The position numbers and the translations under genes were made by a program. From Pseudomonas parakoreensis (GTDB lineage Bacteria; Pseudomonadota; Gammaproteobacteria; Pseudomonadales; Pseudomonadaceae): a stretch of 61,799 bases of DNA. The stretch is from positions 1 through 61,799 of the forward strand of contig NZ_BQHY01000026.1 in NCBI RefSeq assembly GCF_021602155.1, in the 5' to 3' direction. The notes beneath the pieces are model-generated. The model was given only the letters and a program-made list of their open reading frames with translations, searched no databases and was not told where the DNA came from. Shown here piece by piece: positions 50,959-61,491 of the stretch (the first letter of the stretch is position 1; every line of letters begins with the position of its first letter).

Positions 50959-51984
50959 TTACAGCGCCGACAACTGCTCCATCGGCCAGCGCGCCTGCAC
51001 GCTGATCGCCAGACTTTCCTGCTGACCGGCCTGCAAACGCTGACAACCGGCAAACGCGATCATCGCGCCATTGTCGGTGCAAAACTCGGGACGGGCGTAA
51101 AACACATCGCCCTTCATATCGCCGAGCATCTTTTCCAGCGAAACACGCAACGCCTTGTTGGCACTGACGCCGCCAGCGATCACCAGACGTTTCATGCCTG
51201 CCTGTTTCAGGGCCCGCTTGCATTTGATGGTCAAAGTCTCCACCACGGCCTGCTGGAACGCCAGCGCAATGTCGCAACGGGCTTGCTCGCTGTCGTCCCC
51301 GGCGCTGACGCATTGCTGCCAGGTGTTGAGGGCAAAGGTCTTCAAGCCACTGAAGCTGAAATCCAGACCCGGGCGATCACACATCGGACGCGGGAAGGTG
51401 AAACGTCCCGCAACGCCCTTCTCGGCCAGCTTGGCGATTTCCGGCCCGCCCGGATAATTGAGGCCCATCATTTTCGCGGTTTTGTCGAACGCTTCACCGG
51501 CGGCATCGTCGAGGGTCTCGCCAAGCAGGCTGTATTGGCCAATGCCATCGACCTGAACCAGTTGCGTGTGCCCACCGGACACCAACAAAGCGACGAACGG
51601 AAATTCCGGCGGTTTGGGCTCCAGCATCGGCGCCAGCAAGTGGCCTTCCATGTGGTGCACACCAAGTGCCGGAATACCCCAGGCAAACGCCAGCGCCTGA
51701 GCGCACGAGGCACCGACCAGCAGCGCGCCGACCAGGCCCGGGCCCGCTGTGTAGGCGATCGCATCGATCTCGGTCGGCACGCAGTCGGCCTCGGCCAACA
51801 CCTGACGAATCAAGGGCAGCATGCGTTTGACGTGGTCACGCGAGGCCAGCTCCGGCACCACGCCGCCATAGACGCGGTGCAGGTCGATCTGGCTGAACAG
51901 CGCGTCGGCCAGCAGGCCGCGTTCACTGTCGTATAATGCGACGCCGGTTTCGTCGCAGGAGGTTTCTAATCCCAGTACTAGCAT
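50959..51984 (-). CDS. tsaD: tRNA N6-threonylcarbamoyladenosine transferase TsaD
   Basis: Transfers threonylcarbamoyl to A37 of ANN-reading tRNAs with TsaB, TsaC and TsaE. The protein is 341 residues. [14 protein letters not shown] starts the ASKHA fold. The metal ligands are HMEGHLLAP, and SGGHTQL and [10 protein letters not shown] are nucleotide loops. It is divergent from rpsU, the usual arrangement. Confidence 0.97.
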   Translation of the reverse strand: MLVLGLETSCDETGVALYDSERGLLADALFSQIDLHRVYGGVVPELASRDHVKRMLPLIRQVLAEADCVPTEIDAIAYTAGPGLVGALLVGASCAQALAFAWGIPALGVHHMEGHLLAPMLEPKPPEFPFVALLVSGGHTQLVQVDGIGQYSLLGETLDDAAGEAFDKTAKMMGLNYPGGPEIAKLAEKGVAGRFTFPRPMCDRPGLDFSFSGLKTFALNTWQQCVSAGDDSEQARCDIALAFQQAVVETLTIKCKRALKQAGMKRLVIAGGVSANKALRVSLEKMLGDMKGDVFYARPEFCTDNGAMIAFAGCQRLQAGQQESLAISVQARWPMEQLSAL

Positions 51985-52071
51985 GGGTTTGCGCCTTGTT
52001 TAGGCTGAATTCGAAGGCGCGCATAATAGTCGCCACGCGATGCCCCGACTAGCGGTTTTCGATCAGAGGCT

Positions 52072-52100
52072 TTGCATTCCGAGCGATGAGGGGTTAACAT
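52072..52100 (+). promoter_or_regulatory. Probable rpsU promoter
   Basis: TTGCAT (52072-52077) and TAACAT (52095-52100) are separated by 17 bases. They lie about 85 bases before the rpsU start. The assignment rests on fit to the sigma-70 consensus only. Confidence 0.45.
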
Positions 52101-52183
52101 CCGCAACCCTTAAAAACCGACGTCTTCAAGTGCTCTTTTGCCGCGAGGATGTTGACCCCGGTAATGAATGAAGGTAGCTCTGG

Positions 52184-52399
52184 ATGCCAGCCGTCAAAGT
52201 TAAAGAGAACGAACCCTTCGACGTAGCTCTGCGTCGTTTCAAGCGCTCCTGCGAAAAAGCCGGTGTACTGGCTGAAGTTCGTAGCCGCGAATTTTACGAG
52301 AAGCCAACTTCTGAGCGTAAGCGCAAAGCAGCAGCCGCTGTTAAGCGTCACGCCAAGAAAGTTCAGCGCGAACAGCGCCGCGCCGTTCGTCTGTACTAA
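52184..52399 (+). CDS. rpsU: 30S ribosomal protein S21
   Basis: A 71-residue, strongly basic small-subunit protein that helps initiation by base-pairing of the 16S 3' end. [20 protein letters not shown] and [16 protein letters not shown] are diagnostic. It is the first gene of the macromolecular-synthesis block (rpsU, dnaG, rpoD). A GC hairpin follows the stop. Confidence 0.98.
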
Positions 52400-52431
52400 T
52401 ACACAGACGTTCGTAGCAAGCTTCTTGCCTA

Positions 52432-52452
52432 AGCCCGGCCTTCAGCCGGGCT
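52432..52452 (+). terminator. Weak terminator between rpsU and dnaG
   Basis: AGCCCGGC (52432-52439) pairs with GCCGGGCT (52445-52452) around CTTCA. The T run is missing, so partial termination is likely. E. coli has a partial terminator at this place to lower dnaG relative to rpsU. Confidence 0.6.
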
Positions 52453-52453
52453 A

Positions 52454-52877
52454 ATGGCATTTGCGTAAAACGCTTGATGCTTCACCGTCGAAGCCGCACA
52501 CGCGACCGAGACAAATCTGCTTCACGCGTCAGACCTGGCTCTTTTGCCAGCGGTGCACGTCTTTTCTGACGAGCCTTTCAAGGCTACTGACGAGCACACC
52601 CACTGATTCCTCTCACGACGATCAGCCCAAGGCACCTCCATGCGTGCCCGCTTTATTGAGCTATCCGAGGCCATTTATCGGCCGTCAGCGGATTCAGCGC
52701 AACACTTTCAAATAGTCGAAGACTGATGGTTACTAACGTCAGTGGATTTTCGGCAGATACACTTCCCGACAGCGAATATGCACCGACCGGTCGAACCGCC
52801 CATTTTGTGCGCTTCACTCAAGACCTGTGTCCGGCCGCCCTTCGCATCGGACTCATTACAGCGCAGACGAGAACGCC
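52454..52877. other. Unexplained gap between rpsU and dnaG
   Basis: This 424-base stretch has no reading frame I recognise. P. aeruginosa has a GatB/YqeY-domain gene at this place, and no trace of it was seen in any frame. Promoters for dnaG-rpoD are expected here, but none could be assigned with confidence. Confidence 0.6.
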
Positions 52878-54842
52878 ATGGCCGGGCTGATTCCCCAGAG
52901 CTTTATTGACGACCTCCTGAACCGCACCGACATCGTCGACGTGGTCAGCTCGCGCGTGCAACTGAAAAAGGCCGGCAAGAACTACACCGCCTGCTGCCCG
53001 TTCCACAAAGAGAAAACCCCGTCGTTCAGCGTCAGCCCCGACAAGCAGTTCTATTACTGCTTCGGCTGCGGCGCCGGCGGCAATGCCCTCGGCTTTCTCA
53101 TGGACCACGACAACCTGGATTTCCCCCAGGCTGTCGAGGACCTGGCCAAAGCCGCTGGCATGGAAGTCCCCCGCGAAGAAAGCGGCCGCCCGCACAAACC
53201 GCGGCAGCCAACCGACTCGCCGCTGTATCCGCTGCTCACCGCCGCCGCCGACTTCTACCGCCAGGCGCTCAAGAGCCATCCGGCGCGCAAGGCTGCGGTG
53301 GATTACCTCAAGGGCCGCGGTCTGACCGGCGAGATCGCCCGGGACTTCGGTCTCGGCTTTGCGCCGCCGGGCTGGGACAATCTGTTCAAGCACTTGAGCA
53401 GCGACACGTTGCAGCAGAAGGCCATGATCGACGCCGGCCTGCTGATCGAGAACGCCGAAACCGGCAAACGCTATGACCGCTTCCGCGATCGCGTGATGTT
53501 CCCGATCCGCGATACCCGTGGCCGGATCATCGCTTTCGGTGGCCGGGTACTGGGTGACGACAAGCCGAAATACCTGAACTCGCCGGAAACCCCGGTCTTC
53601 CATAAAGGCCAGGAACTCTACGGCCTCTATGAAGCACGCAAGAACAACCGCAACCTCGACGAAATCATCGTCGTCGAGGGTTACATGGACGTCATCGCCC
53701 TCGCCCAGCAAGGCTTGCGCAATGCCGTCGCAACCTTGGGCACGGCGACCAGCGAAGAGCACCTCAAGCGCCTGTTTCGCGTCGTGCCCAACGTTCTGTT
53801 CTGCTTCGATGGCGACCAGGCTGGCCGCAATGCTGCATGGCGCGCACTGGAAGCGACACTGCCGTGCCTGCAGGACGGGCGCCGTGCGCGCTTCCTGTTT
53901 CTACCCGAAGGCGAAGACCCGGATACGCTGGTTCGCGCCGAAGGCACTGACGCCTTCAAGGCTCGCATCAATCAGCATGCGCAGCCGCTGGCAGACTATT
54001 TCTTCCAGCAACTGACCGAGGAAGCCGATCCGCGCTCGCTCGAAGGCAAGGCCCACATGGCTACCCTCGCCGCGCCGCTGATCGACAAAGTGCCCGGCGC
54101 CAACTTGCGCATTCTGATGCGTCAGCGCCTGACCGAAATCACCGGCCTGAGCAGCGAAACGGTCAGCCAGCTTGCGCAAAGTGCGCCGCAGGAAGCTCCT
54201 CCGACCTACGATCCGGGCATCGATTACGACGCAATGCCGGACTACAGCGACTACCATCAGCCGCAGGCACAGGACATGTATGTGCCGCAGCAGGAGTGGA
54301 CGCCAAAGAAACCCGGCGCCGGCGGCAAGAAATGGGACAAGAAACCTTGGGACAAGAACGGCAAGCGTGGCGGCGATCGCGATCAACAGCGCCCACGCAC
54401 GCCGATTGGTGTCGAGTCGCCGACGCTGACCGCCCTGCGTACATTGCTGCACCACCCGCAACTGGCCGAACGCGTCGAAGACGCCGGACACATTGCGGAC
54501 GAAAATCAGACCAATGCCCAGTTGCTTGTGGCGCTGCTCGAAGCCGTACAGAAGAATCCCAAGCTAAACTCATTTCAGTTGATCGCGCGATGGCATGGCA
54601 CTGAACAGGGTCGCTTGCTCAAGGCGTTGGCGGAAAAGGAGTGGCTGATTGACGGAGAAAACCTTGAACAACAGTTTTTCGACACCATTACTAGCTTGTC
54701 AGCCCGCCAACGCGAGCGAAATCTGGAACAGTTGCTCAGGAAAGCGCGTCAAAGCGAACTGAGCGCCGAAGAGAAAAATCAACTGCGCGACCTATTAAGT
54801 CGCAATGTTTCCGCATCAAACCCGACCTCAACTGGCGCGTGA
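52878..54842 (+). CDS. dnaG: DNA primase
   Basis: Makes RNA primers for replication. The protein is 654 residues. The CHC2-type zinc finger uses Cys40, His43, Cys61 and Cys64. The Toprim domain follows, with VVEGYMDVIAL and FDGDQAGRNAA, and a C-terminal DnaB-binding domain is joined by a charged linker rich in Lys, Gly and Asp (about 475-525). The ATG at 52878 starts MAGLIPQSF, the family N terminus; a frame 17 codons longer is not expected. Confidence 0.97.
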   Translation: MAGLIPQSFIDDLLNRTDIVDVVSSRVQLKKAGKNYTACCPFHKEKTPSFSVSPDKQFYYCFGCGAGGNALGFLMDHDNLDFPQAVEDLAKAAGMEVPREESGRPHKPRQPTDSPLYPLLTAAADFYRQALKSHPARKAAVDYLKGRGLTGEIARDFGLGFAPPGWDNLFKHLSSDTLQQKAMIDAGLLIENAETGKRYDRFRDRVMFPIRDTRGRIIAFGGRVLGDDKPKYLNSPETPVFHKGQELYGLYEARKNNRNLDEIIVVEGYMDVIALAQQGLRNAVATLGTATSEEHLKRLFRVVPNVLFCFDGDQAGRNAAWRALEATLPCLQDGRRARFLFLPEGEDPDTLVRAEGTDAFKARINQHAQPLADYFFQQLTEEADPRSLEGKAHMATLAAPLIDKVPGANLRILMRQRLTEITGLSSETVSQLAQSAPQEAPPTYDPGIDYDAMPDYSDYHQPQAQDMYVPQQEWTPKKPGAGGKKWDKKPWDKNGKRGGDRDQQRPRTPIGVESPTLTALRTLLHHPQLAERVEDAGHIADENQTNAQLLVALLEAVQKNPKLNSFQLIARWHGTEQGRLLKALAEKEWLIDGENLEQQFFDTITSLSARQRERNLEQLLRKARQSELSAEEKNQLRDLLSRNVSASNPTSTGA

Positions 54843-54909
54843 GGTCATAGCTCAGGTATAATCCTCGGCTTGTTTTTTGCCCGCCAAGACCTTCAGTGGA
54901 TAGGGTGTT

Positions 54910-56757
<1,848 letters not shown>

Positions 56758-56763
56758 TACCAG

Positions 56764-56789
56764 AACCCCCGGCCCAGGCCGGGGGTTTT
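56764..56789 (+). terminator. Terminator after rpoD
   Basis: AACCCCCGGCC (56764-56774) pairs with GGCCGGGGGTT (56777-56787), followed by TTTT. It ends the rpsU-dnaG-rpoD block. Confidence 0.9.
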
Positions 56790-56883
56790 GTTTATACGGC
56801 AGATTAAATCCCTCGCACCGCCCCTCCCCCGCATACCCCGTCTACACTCGAAACAATCAATCCCGTGCCCTAACGAGACGGTT

Positions 56884-59800
56884 ATGCCCAGACTGGCGCC
56901 CGTGCTTTTCTTGCTGTCACTGATGATCTGGACCGCAACGGCTAACGCGCTGACTCTGACCGATGAAGAACGTAGCTGGCTCGCGGCTCACCCGGACTTG
57001 CGCCTGGGTGTAGACGCCTCGTGGCCGCCGTTCGAGTTCCGTGATGAACAGAATCGCTATCAAGGTCTGGCCGCTGATTACATCGACGTGATCCGCCAGC
57101 ACCTGGCCGTCAAACTCACTCCGGTCGAGCCGTCGAGCTGGACTGAGGTGCTGGCGCAGGTGAAAACCGGCAAGATCGATCTGCTGCCTGGGATCATGTC
57201 CACGCCCGAGCGCCAGAACTATCTGTCGTTTACTCGCCCTTATCTCGATTTCCCGATCGTGATCCTCGCCCATATCGGCGGCGCGCAACCGCGCAAAATC
57301 GAAGACCTGTACGGACTGAAGATCGCCGTGGTGGAAAACTACGCCCCCCACGAACTGCTGCGCACCCACCATCCGGACCTGAATCTGGTGGCCATGCCCA
57401 ATGTCAGCTCGGCCTTGCAGGCCCTGGCTACCGATGAAGTAGATGCGGTCGTCGGCGATCTCGCCTCCAGCGTCTGGAGCCTGCGCCAACTCAAGCTCGA
57501 CGGTTTATACGTAAGCGGCGAAACCCCGTATCGCTACCAGTTGGCCATGGGCGTGCCCCGTGACAACAAAATGCTGGTGGGCATTCTGGACAAGGTCCTG
57601 GCGGACATGAGCCCGGAGGAAATCAGCAGCATTCAGGAACATTGGGTCGGCAATGTCCTCGATCATCGGACATTCTGGTCGGATTTGCTGATTTACGGCC
57701 TGCCGGGCCTGTTATTGCTGATGATCATCCTGGCTGTGGTCATTCGCATCAATCGCCGCCTGAGTTCGGAAATTGCCCGCCGCGTCGACCTCGAACAGGA
57801 ATTGCGCAGCAGCGAATACCACTACCGCGGACTGGTGGAGAGCCTGTCGGCCATCGCCTGGGAAGCGCGCATGAGCGACTTCACCTACAGCTATGTGTCG
57901 CCGCATGCCGAGGATCTGCTCGGTTATCCACAGGCGCACTGGCTGATTCCGGGTTTCTGGCGCAACATCATCCACCCTGCCGACCTGACGCGTGCCCAGG
58001 CCATCTGCGATGAGGCAGTGCGCGAAGGGCGCGATCACACCCTCGATTATCGGGTGATTACCGCAGACGGGCGCTGCCTGTGGGTGCGCGATATTGTCAG
58101 CCTGATCGAGCACGGCCATGAGCCGGTGATGCGCGGGCTGATGATCGACATCAGCGAGACCAAACGTACAGAAGAAGCATTGCGGCTGTCGGAGCAGAAG
58201 TTCGCTTCGGTGTTCCAGCAATGCCCGGACATTCTGGTCATCGCGAGGCTGTCCGATGGCTGCCTGTTGGAGGTCAACGAAGCCTTTGAGGAACAGATCG
58301 GCCTGAAGGCCGAAGACGTCATAGGCCAGACCGCCACGGAACTCAATATCTGGGGCATTCCCGGAGTCGGTCCGGGACTGCTCCAGCGCTTGCAGGCCGG
58401 TAGCATCCGCAACCTGGAGATGCCCTTTCGCCGCAACAACGGTCAGGTATTCACCGGCCTGATCTCCGCCGAACCCTTCGACCTCGACACCACTCCAGCG
58501 CTGGTGGTGGTGGTGCGCGACATCACTCAGCTCAAGGAAACCCAACAACAACTGCAAACCTCCGAAGAGAAGTTCGCCAAGGCTTTTCATGCCTCACCGG
58601 ACGGCTTGCTGCTGTCGCGTCAGAGCGATGGCTTGCTGCTGGAGGTCAACGAGGGCTTCAGCCGCATCACCGGATTCAATAGCGCGATGTCGGTGGATCG
58701 CTCGGCGCTGGACCTGGGGATCTGGGTCAACCTCAACGAACGCAAGCAGATGCTCGACCTGCTGCACCGCGACGGCTTCGTGCGCGATTTCACTTGCCAT
58801 ATCCGCCGCAGCGACGGGCAGATCCGCCTGTGCGAAGTGTCCAGCCGACCGCTGCCGATCGGCGAAGAAGACTGCATGCTGACCATCGCCCGGGACATCA
58901 CCGAGCGCCATCTGATGCAGGAAAAGCTGCAACAGGCCGCCACCGTTTTCGAGAGCACCGCCGAGGGCGTGCTGATCACCGATACCCAGCAGCACATCAG
59001 CGCGGTGAACCGTGCGTTCACCGAAATTACCGGCTACAGCGAAAGCGAAGCCCTCGGCCATACCCCGCGCCTGCTCGCCTCCGGCCTGCATGACAGCGCG
59101 TTTTACGCGGCGATGTGGCACCAGTTGACCGACGAGGGTCACTGGCAAGGCGAGATTTCCAACCGGCGCAAGAACGGCGAGCTGTACCCGAGCTGGCTGA
59201 CCATTAGCGCCGTGCGCAACCGCGACAAATTGATCACCCACTTCGTCGCGGTGTTTGCTGACATCTCCAGCCTCAAACACGCACAAGCCAAACTCGACTA
59301 TCAAGCGCACCACGACCCACTCACCGGCCTGCCGAATCGCACCCTGTTCGAAAGTCGCCTGCTCACCGCGCTGAACAGTCAGCAGGAAAATGGCGGTCAG
59401 GGCGCCGTGCTGTTTCTCGATCTCGACCGTTTCAAACACATCAACGACAGCCTTGGTCACCCGGTTGGCGACCTGTTGCTCAAAGGCATTGCGGTACGCC
59501 TGAAGGAGCAATTGCGCGATATCGACACCGTCGCCCGACTGGGCGGGGATGAATTCATTATCCTGCTGCCGGGCCTGCAACAAGCCAGTGATGCCGACAA
59601 CATCGCAATCAAACTGCTCAACTGCTTTGGCGCACCGTTTCAGGCCGGTGAGCACGAGTTTTTCATCAGTGCCAGCATCGGCACCAGCCTCTACCCACGG
59701 GATGGCTGCGACGTTGCAACTCTGGTGAAAAACGCCGACGCCGCGATGTACCGCTCCAAGGCCAAGGGCCGCAACCGCGTCGAAAGCTACACCCGCGACC

Positions 59801-60630
59801 TCACCGCCCAAGCCAGCGAACGCGTGGCACTGGAACACGAACTGCGCCGGGCCATCGAACGCGAAGAGTTGTTCCTCTACTACCAACCGAAAATCAGCCT
59901 CGACGACCATCGCCTGGTCGGCGCCGAAGCACTGATCCGCTGGCGCCACCCGACCTTCGGCGAAGTGCCGCCCGAGCACTTCATTCCGCTGGCCGAAGAG
60001 AACGGCATGATATTGCAGATCGGTGATTGGGTACTCGAGACCGCCTGCCGGCAGATGTTCGAGTGGAATCAGATCTACGACAGCCTCGGCCCGCTGTCAG
60101 TCAACCTCGCCGGTGCGCAACTGCGCCAGCCGAATCTGCTCGGGCGTATCGAACAACTGCTCAGGGACAACCGTTTGCAGCCGGATTTACTGCAACTGGA
60201 AATTACCGAAAACTTCATCATGAGTCAGGCCGAAGAGGCCTTGGCGGTGCTGCACCAGCTCAAACACCTGGGTGTACAACTGGCGATCGACGACTTCGGC
60301 ACCGGTTATTCATCACTCAGTTACCTCAAACGCCTGCCGCTGGACATCCTCAAGATCGACCAGTCTTTTGTTCGCGGACTGCCCGACGACCCGCACGACG
60401 CGGCGATCGTCCGCGCGATCATCGCCCTGGGCCGGAGCATGCAATTCACCGTGATTGCCGAGGGCGTGGAAACCCAGGCGCAACAGCAATTTCTGGCGGC
60501 TGAGGGCTGCGAACAGATTCAGGGCTACATCGTCAGCCTGCCACTGCCCCCGGAAGAATTCGCCGCAACGTTTCTTCGTGTAACCGTATCGGATTATTCG
60601 GATAGCACAGCCGAGAAACCGTCGTTATAA
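56884..60630 (+). CDS. rmcA: RmcA-like sensor with solute-binding, PAS, GGDEF and EAL domains
   Basis: A 1248-residue membrane protein that would control c-di-GMP. The signal peptide is about 23 residues. A periplasmic SBP_bac_3 domain (about 28-255) precedes a membrane helix (LLIYGLPGLLLLMIILAVVI), and about four PAS domains (300-790) follow. The GGDEF domain has an intact GGDEF near residue 887, and the EAL domain an intact EAL near residue 1015 plus the DDFGTGYSS motif. Position next to rpoD and architecture match P. aeruginosa PA0575 (RmcA), a phosphodiesterase that senses redox state and phenazines. The ATG at 56884 starts the signal peptide. Confidence 0.9.
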   Translation: MPRLAPVLFLLSLMIWTATANALTLTDEERSWLAAHPDLRLGVDASWPPFEFRDEQNRYQGLAADYIDVIRQHLAVKLTPVEPSSWTEVLAQVKTGKIDLLPGIMSTPERQNYLSFTRPYLDFPIVILAHIGGAQPRKIEDLYGLKIAVVENYAPHELLRTHHPDLNLVAMPNVSSALQALATDEVDAVVGDLASSVWSLRQLKLDGLYVSGETPYRYQLAMGVPRDNKMLVGILDKVLADMSPEEISSIQEHWVGNVLDHRTFWSDLLIYGLPGLLLLMIILAVVIRINRRLSSEIARRVDLEQELRSSEYHYRGLVESLSAIAWEARMSDFTYSYVSPHAEDLLGYPQAHWLIPGFWRNIIHPADLTRAQAICDEAVREGRDHTLDYRVITADGRCLWVRDIVSLIEHGHEPVMRGLMIDISETKRTEEALRLSEQKFASVFQQCPDILVIARLSDGCLLEVNEAFEEQIGLKAEDVIGQTATELNIWGIPGVGPGLLQRLQAGSIRNLEMPFRRNNGQVFTGLISAEPFDLDTTPALVVVVRDITQLKETQQQLQTSEEKFAKAFHASPDGLLLSRQSDGLLLEVNEGFSRITGFNSAMSVDRSALDLGIWVNLNERKQMLDLLHRDGFVRDFTCHIRRSDGQIRLCEVSSRPLPIGEEDCMLTIARDITERHLMQEKLQQAATVFESTAEGVLITDTQQHISAVNRAFTEITGYSESEALGHTPRLLASGLHDSAFYAAMWHQLTDEGHWQGEISNRRKNGELYPSWLTISAVRNRDKLITHFVAVFADISSLKHAQAKLDYQAHHDPLTGLPNRTLFESRLLTALNSQQENGGQGAVLFLDLDRFKHINDSLGHPVGDLLLKGIAVRLKEQLRDIDTVARLGGDEFIILLPGLQQASDADNIAIKLLNCFGAPFQAGEHEFFISASIGTSLYPRDGCDVATLVKNADAAMYRSKAKGRNRVESYTRDLTAQASERVALEHELRRAIEREELFLYYQPKISLDDHRLVGAEALIRWRHPTFGEVPPEHFIPLAEENGMILQIGDWVLETACRQMFEWNQIYDSLGPLSVNLAGAQLRQPNLLGRIEQLLRDNRLQPDLLQLEITENFIMSQAEEALAVLHQLKHLGVQLAIDDFGTGYSSLSYLKRLPLDILKIDQSFVRGLPDDPHDAAIVRAIIALGRSMQFTVIAEGVETQAQQQFLAAEGCEQIQGYIVSLPLPPEEFAATFLRVTVSDYSDSTAEKPSL

Positions 60631-60645
60631 TCCGCGACCTACTGA

Positions 60646-60722
60646 GGGCCTATAGCTCAGTTGGTTAGAGCAGAGGACTCATAATCCTTTGGTCCACGGT
60701 TCAAGTCCGTGTGGGCCCACCA
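60646..60722 (+). tRNA. tRNA-Ile with CAU anticodon (lysidine type)
   Basis: This 77-base cloverleaf has the acceptor stem GGGCCTA/TGGGCCC with an encoded CCA. The anticodon CAT lies at 60680-60682 in the context ACTCATAATC. This context and the A-rich anticodon loop match tRNA-Ile2, whose C34 is changed to lysidine to read AUA, rather than elongator or initiator Met. It begins 15 bases after rmcA. A terminator follows it, and the DNA beyond looks accessory. Confidence 0.9.
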
Positions 60723-60729
60723 CATTTGA

Positions 60730-60755
60730 AAGCCGCGCTACATGCGCGGCTTTTT
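60730..60755 (+). terminator. Terminator after tRNA-Ile
   Basis: AAGCCGCGC (60730-60738) pairs with GCGCGGCTT (60744-60752) around TACAT, followed by TTTTT. Confidence 0.9.
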
Positions 60756-60924
60756 CTTGGGCGATCGGTTGGGGGGACTATCTTTGCGAGCGCAATGTTC
60801 GGAAGACTTCCCCGAAGGCTGTAGGAATGTTCCGAAGCTGTTTTTTCTCCCCTCCCCGCGCCTTGTTGACTGTTTCCCCAGACAAGTAATCTCCGGACGC
60901 CACTGCCCGTCCAGGATTGTTTTT

Positions 60925-61491
60925 ATGCTTGTGAATGCTGCGCCACTGATAAAGGAAGCAGCCGACCAACCAACCTGGATCGACCTTGCTCTGCCAGATC
61001 TAAGAACATTGCCAAGAGAAATTCGGTCAGCCGCAATCGAAGAAGTAAAAAGGGCTGACGACGCCGAAGGTGCTCTCAAAATCCTTCTGAATCACTTTGG
61101 GTTCGTCGACGATTCCGTACTAGCCGTTACTATCCTCACGCCTATTGGAAACGTTGCAGTCATGCGAGACAAACTGGCCCATATCGTCGAGAAACGTCCA
61201 GACTCCCGAGAACGCTATGTTTGACATGCCATCGACACGCTGGCGGGACCTTTCGAAGTATGGAAAGTCCTCTACGATAATGGCGGATTCCGATTGGCAT
61301 TCATCAACGCCTATGAGGCAAAAAACGACATGCTCGTCGTGGTCGATGTGCGGAACGGGCACGTCCTCTGGAATTTCATGCACGCTCCGTCAAGAGCAAT
61401 GAACAAGCACCGCCAAGGCGATCTTTTGTACAAGCGGTACATTCTTGAAGACAAAGAAAAGGGCAGCCAGTTGGCTGCCCTTGATATTTGA
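60925..61491 (+). pseudogene. Nuclease-domain (PBECR-like) gene fragment with an in-frame TGA
   Basis: Reads 99 codons from an ATG at 60925, meets TGA at 61222-61224, and continues in the same frame for 88 codons to a stop at 61489-61491. Both parts belong to one domain: DKLAHIVEKRPDSRERYV, then HAIDTLAGPFEVWKVLYD, MLVVVDVRNGHVLWNFMH and NKHRQGDLLYKRY. This pattern resembles the C-terminal domain of phage head-morphogenesis proteins and polymorphic toxins (PBECR2-type nuclease). The ATG has no ribosome-binding site and the usual N-terminal part is missing, so the gene is also truncated at its 5' end. Family assignment is by memory of motifs. Confidence 0.6.
61459..61482 (+). terminator. Perfect hairpin at the 3' end of the broken gene
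   Basis: AAGGGCAGCCA (61459-61469) is the reverse complement of TGGCTGCCCTT (61472-61482). It lies within the last codons of the pseudogene and is followed by TTGATATTT. It is terminator-like, with a poor T run. Confidence 0.5.

Noticed and set aside
52461-52715. An 84-codon frame between rpsU and dnaG
   Set aside because: Composition is not protein-like, no YqeY motifs are present and no ribosome-binding site was seen.
60646-60722. Reading the CAU tRNA as tRNA-Met
   Set aside because: The anticodon-loop context ACTCATAATC and the acceptor stem match tRNA-Ile2 (lysidine-modified), not elongator or initiator Met.
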